Origin: Paucibacter sp. DJ2R-2
Lineage (GTDB): Bacteria; Pseudomonadota; Gammaproteobacteria; Burkholderiales; Burkholderiaceae_C
Reading direction: 5' to 3'
DNA: 64,000 nt
NCBI RefSeq assembly: GCF_025717675.1
Contig: NZ_JAJIRT010000014.1
Coordinates: 96,081 to 160,080, forward strand
Of the stretch, positions 54,962-61,485 are shown in pieces (positions within the stretch are counted from its first letter, which is position 1; each line of letters opens with the position of its first letter). The notes under the pieces were generated by a model that was not told the origin of the DNA, searched no databases, and worked only from the letters and a program-made list of their open reading frames with translations. The position numbers and the translations under genes were made by a program.

Positions 54962-57286
54962 CTAGCTGCTCGCTCTTCTTCTTCGAATTGCCTCTCGCCC
55001 ACCCAGCCAACCGCCCAACGCCGGCACGAACAGCCAGAGAAACAGGGACAGCGGCAAGTGGCGATTGAAGTGAGATTGATCCCCCCAAGACTCAGAGAGC
55101 CATCGATCGCCTCCCCCTAAGAGGTACAACAAGCCAGCGGAGAGCGCAACGCCGGCCACTCTGCCAAGTGCCGGAATCCAAAAACTTCCTTGTTCGCGGA
55201 GCTGCAAACTCAGCTGCAGATAGTCAATCTCTGATGCACTGAACAATGCGGGCTGCGAAAGTGCGTGGCGCATCTTTTCCAAATGCACATGCTGCAGGAG
55301 CCACACCTTGACCTGGCCGTTGGCCTTCCAACTCGTCAGGTGTGGCAAGAGGTATGCATGTCTCCACTGCAGCAAGTCTTCGTTACGCTCCATCCATTCG
55401 CGAAGATCGATGAAATGGTTGAGCAACGCCTCATGTGCCACCTCCCCGTGCTGCCCAGAACGCACCACCAAGCGCTCCTGCACCCATGGCTCGATCAGGC
55501 TCTGCTCCGCTTCGCTGAGCAGCAATGGCGCTCGCACATAGTCATTCCCCTGGCGGCCGTTGCTGGTGGCCTTGCGCGCCATGCGCGCCAACAAACCCAG
55601 CACCTGAGAGGCGGTCTCGGGGCTGCGACTCAAGATCTCGCTCGCCTTGGCATTCACCGCCCCGTGTATTCGCCCGAAGTCTTGCGCCTCGTAGTCCGCC
55701 AGAAGCAGCTTGATGGGTGCCTTGTTGTGCTCGGCGCGCTTTTGCGCCCGCTGGTACAACGCGTCCAGTGCAAACTGCAGCAGGGGGATGGATGTCGCGT
55801 CTTTGGCATCGGCCCGCAATGCATCCAGCAACTGGGGCTCTCGCTCGATGCCCGCCAACTGGCAGGGGCGCTCAATCACCTCGAAGACGAAGCGCCGCTG
55901 CTGCTCCTCATCGGGCGTCTTGAGCACCACGTCCTCGGTAAACACCGCTTGCAGCGCAGGCTTGAGTCGGCCGACATACTCTTCTCGGAGCGTGGCCAGC
56001 ACCCACACGCCAACGCGCTGCAGTTGCTGGAGCAGTTGCTGGAGCCGCTGCAGCAGTTGGTCAATCTGAGCCCGTTCCTCGCCAGCACTGCCAACTTGGC
56101 TGACAAGTTCTTCCATCTGGTCGATGGCCAACACCCAGTGCCGTCCGGCGCGTTGATCCTCCAGCAAGCGCACACTCAGCTCGTTCCCGAGGGCTTGTAG
56201 GCTGTTGGAGGGTAGAGGGTCCCCCCCGAGCAGCGCTTGCCAGTGCTGAGCCAAGCTGGCGGCCCAGGCGTCTTCGGTCGGGTCGGCCAGGCTCGGGGCT
56301 CGCCACACAGGGCTCACGGGGTGTTCCGCGTCGCTGCTGAGTTGGTGGGGGCGGGGCAGGAAGAGAGTCTGTCCTGCACCTGCATACAACACCGTCCCCA
56401 GCACGCCAGCCCTGAGCAGGGAGCTTTTTCCGCTGCCGCTGTAGCCGTAGATCAGCACACCCGGCAACTGCTGAGTCGCCGGATCGGCCGGCAGGTGCGC
56501 CAGCACCTCCTGGATCTGCTCTTCGCGCCCGAAGTACTGCGCCCGGTGCTCGATGTCGAAGGCCTCCAGCCCTCGGAAGGGATTGCCCTGGAAGGGCGCT
56601 CGCAGGCCCGCCAGCATCTGGCGCTTTCGCGGAGACAGCACAGGCAGTTGCTTGAGGGCGTCCAGCACGTCTTGCAACTGCCGCACCGGCACGATCACGC
56701 CTTGGCGAACCTTGTCGCCCAGCCCCGCTTTCTCCAGCTCCGCCAAGTTGCCCTGCGGAACCAGGATGCGGCCTGTCTGCGCTTGACCGTGCTGCTCAAA
56801 GTAGTCCAGCGCGGCTTGCACCTTGGCAGGCACACCTCCCACAGCGCGCACTTCCAGCAAGGGGTTGCGGTAGCCGTCCTGCAATTGCTTGGCGGTACCG
56901 AACAGCTCCCCCGTGGCTGCCACCAGCGATTGAGGCTCGTCAGCGCGGTGCCCCGCACTCAAGCGGTCCATCAGCAGCATCACCGTGAAGGCCAGGTCAG
57001 CGCTGGCGCCCTGCGGCGCAAGGGCCTGATCCGCCAGCGTGTAGCGCAGCCTCAGCGGCTGGCTCATCTCGTCTTTGCCCGGGTAGTCGCTGGAGCGCAG
57101 CACGCGCCACACCAGAAGCGCCGCCTCCCCGCAGGAGCGCACCAAGTCATCTTGCTTGGCGTTCAGCGAGCCTTCCAGACGATCCGGGGCCTCTCGCAAC
57201 TGCGCTCGGTCAATCACCAGCCCCTGCGTGTCCTGGGTCGTGCGCTCCAGCAACAGCAGTACTTGTCCTGTCGGATTCCCTGGCAT
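54962..57286 (-). CDS. nSTAND1 NTPase with N-terminal Lon-like protease domain and C-terminal membrane helices
   Basis: A 774-residue protein with three parts. Residues 40-212 match the Lon (S16) proteolytic domain: PQGASAD with Ser95, AATGELFG, AVGGVPAK with Lys155, RILVPQGNLAEL and VRQLQDVLDAL. Both dyad positions are kept. Residues about 232-700 form a novel STAND NTPase 1: NPFRGLEAFDIEHRAQYFGRE, Walker A GYSGSGKSS (281-289), Walker B VLAIDQMEELV (385-395), ATLREEYVGRL and PLLQFALDALY. Two hydrophobic segments end it (about 712-740 and 746-765), with no WD40 or TPR sensor. The ATG at 57286 has AGGAG upstream. It probably acts as a regulated, membrane-bound protease switch. Confidence 0.85.
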   Translation of the reverse strand: MPGNPTGQVLLLLERTTQDTQGLVIDRAQLREAPDRLEGSLNAKQDDLVRSCGEAALLVWRVLRSSDYPGKDEMSQPLRLRYTLADQALAPQGASADLAFTVMLLMDRLSAGHRADEPQSLVAATGELFGTAKQLQDGYRNPLLEVRAVGGVPAKVQAALDYFEQHGQAQTGRILVPQGNLAELEKAGLGDKVRQGVIVPVRQLQDVLDALKQLPVLSPRKRQMLAGLRAPFQGNPFRGLEAFDIEHRAQYFGREEQIQEVLAHLPADPATQQLPGVLIYGYSGSGKSSLLRAGVLGTVLYAGAGQTLFLPRPHQLSSDAEHPVSPVWRAPSLADPTEDAWAASLAQHWQALLGGDPLPSNSLQALGNELSVRLLEDQRAGRHWVLAIDQMEELVSQVGSAGEERAQIDQLLQRLQQLLQQLQRVGVWVLATLREEYVGRLKPALQAVFTEDVVLKTPDEEQQRRFVFEVIERPCQLAGIEREPQLLDALRADAKDATSIPLLQFALDALYQRAQKRAEHNKAPIKLLLADYEAQDFGRIHGAVNAKASEILSRSPETASQVLGLLARMARKATSNGRQGNDYVRAPLLLSEAEQSLIEPWVQERLVVRSGQHGEVAHEALLNHFIDLREWMERNEDLLQWRHAYLLPHLTSWKANGQVKVWLLQHVHLEKMRHALSQPALFSASEIDYLQLSLQLREQGSFWIPALGRVAGVALSAGLLYLLGGGDRWLSESWGDQSHFNRHLPLSLFLWLFVPALGGWLGGREAIRRRRASS

Positions 57287-57527
57287 CGGCCCCACTCCTT
57301 TCACTCGTGCGCCTCTATCCGCACCGGATCGCACTGGACCTCATTTTGCCCAAGCAAGTGAGCGCAAGAACTGAACCTGGGGTCAGTCCGCCAAACCTCC
57401 ATGGCGTCCTGTTTGCTGTACCTGCCGCGTAGATCTATTGAGTTTGCGACGTTGCCCTGTTGGGGCTTGTCGGCTCAGCGATGCGCACTACGCATTGCGC
57501 CGGTTCAAAACTTTTTTGGGCGGCATG

Positions 57528-57556
57528 TGTCCAGTTTGACCGCCCTCGCGGCGTAG
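57528..57556 (+). promoter_or_regulatory. Repeated promoter motif, copy 1
   Basis: TGTCC (57528-57532), 19 bases, CGTAG (57552-57556), inside a longer shared block (GTTTGAC between them; TTCTTTCAACAGCACCA after). Same layout at 57923 and 58286. The TGTCC..CGTAG pairing with GC-rich spacer looks like an ECF sigma-factor promoter. The gap 57287-57625 holds otherwise only the divergent upstream region of the NTPase gene. Confidence 0.55.
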
Positions 57557-57593
57557 TTCTTTCAACAGCACCACTTCTCTTCTTTCATTCATT

Positions 57594-57605
57594 CACTCAC
57601 TCACT
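57594..57605 (+). repeat. CACT tetranucleotide repeat, 3 copies
   Basis: Three CACT units after two ATTC units, seven bases before the AAGGA ribosome site of the gene at 57626. The homologous leader at 58351 has 12 copies. Confidence 0.85.
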
Positions 57606-57625
57606 GACTTCAAGGAACCCTCTTT

Positions 57626-57889
57626 ATGAACAAGCTCTTCTTCGTCATCGCTGCCCTGGCTGTCGCCTCTGCCGCTTCTGCCGCCCCCAACACCAACACC
57701 TCGCCCAAGTCCCACACCCAAGCCACCGCCCTCACACCGAGCTCGGCGTCGACCACCGGCTTGTACACACCCACCGCGCCGGCCCAGTACCGCCAGGCCT
57801 ATGGCGACTCCCGCCCAACAGAGACCCGCCCCTTCAACACTGATCGCGATGTGCAGGCCACAACCAAGTTCTCCAACAACAAGCGCTAA
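57626..57889 (+). CDS. Small exported protein, tandem copy 1 (87 aa)
   Basis: Signal peptide MNKLFFVIAALAVASAASAA, then a 67-residue polar, Thr/Ser/Pro-rich mature peptide without Cys (LYTPTAPAQYRQAYGDSRPT, ending KFSNNKR). Nearly the same as the protein at 58415: the last 50 or so residues are identical, while the first 37 differ at about 10 positions. Function unknown; composition resembles small proteins that coat or are secreted from cells. AAGGA lies nine bases before the ATG. Own promoter motif copy 1. Confidence 0.8.
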   Translation: MNKLFFVIAALAVASAASAAPNTNTSPKSHTQATALTPSSASTTGLYTPTAPAQYRQAYGDSRPTETRPFNTDRDVQATTKFSNNKR

Positions 57890-57922
57890 GGACTCAACAG
57901 TCAACAACCCTTCTGCAGCAGC

Positions 57923-57950
57923 TGTCCTGTTTAGCGAACCCAAAGCGTAG
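57923..57950 (+). promoter_or_regulatory. Repeated promoter motif, copy 2
   Basis: TGTCC (57923-57927), 18 bases with GTTT, CGTAG (57946-57950), then TCATTACAGCAGCC. It drives the gene at 58011. Confidence 0.55.
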
Positions 57951-58010
57951 TCATTACAGCAGCCTCACTTCGAGCCTGCGCCCCAACCCAAACCTCAGAG
58001 AGATCTCCCC

Positions 58011-58232
58011 ATGAACACCACCCGCATCAAGCAACTCCTCGCCGCCACCGCCATCGCCACGCTCGCCGCCCTGCCGGGCGTCAGCAACGCCGCCACCTAC
58101 TACAACCCCTACAACGGCCTGTGGTACGGCAACGTCTGCCAAGGCGCCTACGGCTGGGTCTGGATCGGCTACCAGCCGATCGGCAACAGCTGCTACGACC
58201 CGCGCATCGGCTGGGGTGTGGTGAACGGCTAA
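58011..58232 (+). CDS. Small exported Tyr/Gly/Trp-rich protein, 73 aa
   Basis: Signal peptide (about residues 1-27, ending SNAA). The mature 46 residues are rich in Tyr, Gly, Trp and Asn (YYNPYNGLWYGNVCQGAYG, WVWIGYQPIGNSCYDPR) with exactly two Cys that could form one disulfide. This looks like a compact secreted domain; no family recognised. It sits between two near-identical copies of another small exported protein and uses promoter motif copy 2. Confidence 0.75.
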   Translation: MNTTRIKQLLAATAIATLAALPGVSNAATYYNPYNGLWYGNVCQGAYGWVWIGYQPIGNSCYDPRIGWGVVNG

Positions 58233-58285
58233 TGCATCCCGCAGGCCTGCAGCTGGATCCGGCTGCACCTGATTGAACAGGCCTC

Positions 58286-58313
58286 TGTCCTGTTTGACAG
58301 GCTCGCAGCGTAG
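58286..58313 (+). promoter_or_regulatory. Repeated promoter motif, copy 3
   Basis: TGTCC (58286-58290), 18 bases containing GTTTGACAG, CGTAG (58309-58313), then TTCTTTCAGCAGCACCA. It precedes the tetranucleotide repeat and gene at 58415. Confidence 0.55.
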
Positions 58314-58350
58314 TTCTTTCAGCAGCACCACCTCCCTTCTTTCATTCATT

Positions 58351-58398
58351 CACTCACTCACTCACTCACTCACTCACTCACTCACTCACTCACTCACT
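58351..58398 (+). repeat. CACT tetranucleotide repeat, 12 copies
   Basis: Twelve perfect CACT units between the promoter motif and the ribosome site AAGGA (58401-58405) of the gene at 58415. The paralogous leader has three. Such tracts change length by slipped-strand mispairing. Confidence 0.95.
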
Positions 58399-58414
58399 TC
58401 AAGGAACCCTCTTT

Positions 58415-58678
58415 ATGAACAAGCTCCTCTTCACCCTCGCCGCCCTGGTTGTCGCCTCTGCCGCTTCTGCGGCCCCCAACGCCAGCACCTCGGCCCAGTC
58501 ACATACCCAAGCCACCGCACACACACCGAGCTCGGCGTCGACCACCGGCTTGTACACGCCCACCGCGCCGGCCCAGTACCGCCAGGCCTACGGCGATTCC
58601 CGCCCAACAGAGACCCGCCCCTTCAACACTGATCGCGATGTGCAAGCCACGACCAAGTTCTCCAACAACAAGCGCTAA
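58415..58678 (+). CDS. Small exported protein, tandem copy 2 (87 aa)
   Basis: Duplicate of the gene at 57626, with signal peptide MNKLLFTLAALVVASAASAA and a mature region identical over the last 50 or so residues. The strong identity of the 3' half beside a diverged signal peptide suggests recent duplication with later change, or gene conversion. The leader contains 12 CACT units instead of 3, so its expression may vary between cells. Confidence 0.8.
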   Translation: MNKLLFTLAALVVASAASAAPNASTSAQSHTQATAHTPSSASTTGLYTPTAPAQYRQAYGDSRPTETRPFNTDRDVQATTKFSNNKR

Positions 58679-58888
58679 GGACTCAGCTCCACAACACAAA
58701 TCCGAAGCACAAGTCCGGCTTGGCACGCCAATGACGCAGCTCTGCTGAACCGTGTCTTCGGCTCAGCACCTGCTGACTTGCTGTGTCTGTCCTTCCGCGG
58801 CCTTTCTCTTTCGGGGCTGCGTGTTCCCCCACCGCGGCAAGTTGACCTGCCGCATTCAAACCTCTATTTAACTCAGGAGCCTGTTCCC

Positions 58889-59167
58889 ATGAAAGCCATC
58901 ATCCTCACCGCCGTCACTGTCGCTGTCGCCACCTTGTCCGGCAATGCCTTGGCGCAATCCCACTACTCGGACAAGCGCTCTGGCGATACCACCCAGCGCA
59001 CTTACAAGGCCGACACCACTCAAACAGTCCACGGCCCCGCCGTTGTCACCCAACAAGGTGGCAATGGCACCTATACGCAGACCAATGTCGTGCATGGCGG
59101 CGAAACGATCAAGTTCCCGGTTCGCGCCGGCGACACAGTGACCAAGGCGCCCTTGCCGCGCCGCTAA
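58889..59167 (+). CDS. Small exported protein, 92 aa
   Basis: Signal peptide MKAIILTAVTVAVATLSGNALA, followed by a 70-residue polar mature region with many Thr, Gln and Gly (TQTVHGPAVVTQQGGNG, then VVHGGETIKFPVRAGDTV) and a basic end PLPRR. No Cys. The ATG at 58889 was chosen as it starts the signal peptide; AGGAG precedes it by nine bases. The promoter motif of the neighbours is not clear here. Function unknown. Confidence 0.7.
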   Translation: MKAIILTAVTVAVATLSGNALAQSHYSDKRSGDTTQRTYKADTTQTVHGPAVVTQQGGNGTYTQTNVVHGGETIKFPVRAGDTVTKAPLPRR

Positions 59168-59335
59168 GCCTAGCGCAGCCACTAAGAAGCGCCGACGTTC
59201 GATCTTAGTTTTCAGTCAGCTGAACGCCCGGTTTTCTTGACCAATTTCGTGTACCTAACGTACCTCATGTGGAGGCGCTGGACCTCTACCTCGACCGCCA
59301 CTGAGGCATCTGCATATCTTCAAAGGGACTCCATC

Positions 59336-59821
59336 ATGAACAAGATATTCGCCGCCGCTACTGTCGGCTTTTCGGTCGCCGCTTCCTCGCTTACCCCAAT
59401 CGAGGCCCATGCTGCGACTGTCTCTGAACACATGAACTGGTGCACTCGCGACATGGGTACCTACGAGGCAGCCCGTGAGGCCACAGACATCATTCGCAAT
59501 TACGTGAGCCAAGCATTGATTGCTGCTGAACGTTACGAGCTTGCCGCCGGTACGTATGCCGTCCTCGAGCAGTACAAGATGGTTGGCGGTGTACTCGAGA
59601 ACACGCTCAAGCGCCCGGCCGTCATCGCGTTCGCGCGAGCCGTTGCGCTGATCAATCCGCATGACGGTGTGACCCTCGCACTCACTTGCCAGCGCCACAA
59701 CCCGCCGGTTTACGACCAACTCAACGATTACTACCGCCAGGACGTGTACTACTGGCTGACCGGTGGCGCAACACAGGCATTTGGCTATTCGGCCCCGTAC
59801 AGCGAGCCCCCGCTGCGTTGA
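59336..59821 (+). CDS. Small exported protein, WC/CxxHN family member 2
   Basis: A 161-residue protein with a signal peptide (about residues 1-27, ending AHAA). Mature region: MNWCTRDMGTYEAAREAT, a helical stretch, LALTCQRHNPPV and a Tyr-rich end (DYYRQDVYYWL). Cys36, Cys118 and the HN pair at 121-122 correspond to residues in the product of 51630-52076. ATG at 59336 has AAAGGGA upstream. Function unknown; the paralogues bracket the conflict-like genes. Confidence 0.65.
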   Translation: MNKIFAAATVGFSVAASSLTPIEAHAATVSEHMNWCTRDMGTYEAAREATDIIRNYVSQALIAAERYELAAGTYAVLEQYKMVGGVLENTLKRPAVIAFARAVALINPHDGVTLALTCQRHNPPVYDQLNDYYRQDVYYWLTGGATQAFGYSAPYSEPPLR

Positions 59822-60327
59822 TTGCCAACTAGCGATGAAGAAGCGCCATCGTTGCTGAGTTGGCGCACCTTCACGTGAGCAGTTCACCTTTACAGCGCCC
59901 GCTCCTGCGGGCCACTCTTCTTGACCTCAGCCACCTTTGCCGTTGCTGCTGTAGATCCGCTCGTCCTTCTGATTCGGTACGAATTCAAATCGCACCAAGC
60001 ACAGAAAAAACCAATTGCGTTGACGGCACCGGTTTGCGCGCGGAGATGGTCGTGGCGCTCCTCGGCATCAAGAAGGGTGCTCAGAAACACTTCAGCGACA
60101 AGATGAACGAAGTCAAACATCAACTCGAGTTTGGCTCGCAGTGCAGCAACTGGTATGGGCAAGCACTTCGGTCGCGCAAGTGAGATTCAAAAGATCTTTG
60201 GGTCCACTGCCGCGAACTTTAAAAAGATGCGACAGAGTGGCTTCGCTGCGGCGCTCTAGTGCTTTGAGTCCAAGGGCTTGGGGCCGGATTACTTTGCTTC
60301 TGTCGGTTCGTAAGAACGGAACTTTTC
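59822..60327. other. Region with decayed coding fragments only
   Basis: On the + strand, two adjacent frames carry protein-like pieces: GLRAEMVVALLGIKKGAQKH (about 60036-60090) running to 60183, then from 60155 a 34-codon frame with GKHFGRASEIQKIFG. They may be the remains of one gene with a frame break. A minus-strand 90-codon frame (59890-60162) lies over them and is less likely. No call is made. Confidence 0.4.
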
Positions 60328-61044
60328 ATGACTACCCGCAACATCAATTCGCTGGATCAGTTCCTCGAGCTGGCCGCGACCCGTATTGCCGTCGAGCAAT
60401 CAACTCAAGTCGCAGAGCAGGAGCTGGCAACTCTCAGCACCCAAGAGCAAGATCAACTTTTTCGACGCATGTGGGCGGCAACGGTGAGTACTGCCGAAGC
60501 TGTCCGCGCCGAGGAAGAACAGTCGGCTGCAGCCGAAGAGCTTCAAACACATGATAGCGAATCCATGGTCGAAGTCGCCATTGCGCTAGGCTGGCTGTTC
60601 TCGGGCTTGGCTTACCACTTCGGGGCCAAGCTGGACGAGTTGATCCGGCCCGCACCGCGCCCGGAGTTCTCTCGCTTGACGCTCGGTGCGAGCTCGCTGC
60701 CAAGCGAGCAAGCAGAGTTGGACATCAAGTTTGCCAACGGCATCGTCTGCCGCCCCGACATGGCATTCCCGCGCCAACCGGGTGATAAACCGCTGGGCTG
60801 GTTGTTCAAGTGCCCTGAAGACGGCAAAGTGCCTGACGGGCAGGGTGGCCTGCGCGACGCTCGGTCCTGCGAGTGGCGGCTGGTGTTCCGCTGCGGCGAC
60901 CAGTGGATCGATGACCCAGTGATCGGCAGCTTTGATGCTAACGGCGAGATTGAAGTGCCGTTCACCGATAACGCAGTGTTCTCTGTCGATTTGGTGCCGG
61001 TGGCGGTTGAGCCATTGGATTCAAGGGTACGGTTCATGGCATGA
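60328..61044 (+). CDS. Hypothetical cytoplasmic protein, 238 aa
   Basis: Not recognised. The N-terminal 75 residues are helical and Glu/Gln-rich (coiled-coil-like: EQSTQVAEQELATLSTQEQD). A hydrophobic patch follows (VEVAIALGWLFSGLAYHFG), then a beta-rich C-terminal domain about residues 115-238 with GWLFKCPEDGKVPDG, CEWRLVFRCGDQW and NGEIEVPFTDNAVFSVDLVPV. The last block also occurs in the broken gene that overlaps its stop by four bases, so the two are paralogues. No signal peptide. Confidence 0.6.
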   Translation: MTTRNINSLDQFLELAATRIAVEQSTQVAEQELATLSTQEQDQLFRRMWAATVSTAEAVRAEEEQSAAAEELQTHDSESMVEVAIALGWLFSGLAYHFGAKLDELIRPAPRPEFSRLTLGASSLPSEQAELDIKFANGIVCRPDMAFPRQPGDKPLGWLFKCPEDGKVPDGQGGLRDARSCEWRLVFRCGDQWIDDPVIGSFDANGEIEVPFTDNAVFSVDLVPVAVEPLDSRVRFMA

Positions 61045-61474
61045 AGCATCTTCAAGACGCCTTGGCCGTCAACCTAAGTACGCACCTGCGCACGGCATTG
61101 AGTACTTCCTCTGCAGAGGATCGTACGGGTCTGGTGGCAAGTGCTTTTGCTAACTGCATCAAGCTCATTGTGGACAAGGGCTTGAGTGACCCTACCGCCC
61201 CGCTAGAGGGGTGGCTCTTGACATGCCCGGCCAACTTCCTGGTCAATGACAAAGGAACGATGACTGATGCGCACACGGCGGTTGGCGTTTGGTCTTGCGC
61301 GTTTACGTAGATGGAGTAAAAACAGAACGCCACGCCGTGAATTTACCTCCGTTCAACAAACAGGGCGAGATCGAGGTCCCGTTTCCGGACGGGAGTACCT
61401 TCAGTGTGGCGCTGATGCCCGACGAGCCCCAACCAGCCGGCAGTCCGGGAACGTTTGGCGAGGCAAAGAACTGA
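61041..61474 (+). pseudogene. Frameshifted paralogue of the 238-aa protein
   Basis: The first frame (61041-61310) encodes 89 residues ending GVWSCAFT, then a stop. The second frame from about 61289 continues as LRVYVDGVKTERHAVNLPPF and KQGEIEVPFPDGSTFSVALMP, clearly matching NGEIEVPFTDNAVFSVDLVP in the preceding protein. Inserting one base after the codon for Ser in GVWS (about 61300) would join both frames into one domain. It could be a true pseudogene or a sequencing error; a programmed shift is less likely because no slippery run is seen. Confidence 0.65.
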
Positions 61475-61485
61475 CGGACTGTTGA

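Noticed and set aside
60155..60259. 34-codon frame GKHFGRASEIQKIFG... as an intact small gene
   Set aside because: More likely the tail of a broken gene whose earlier part lies in another frame upstream.
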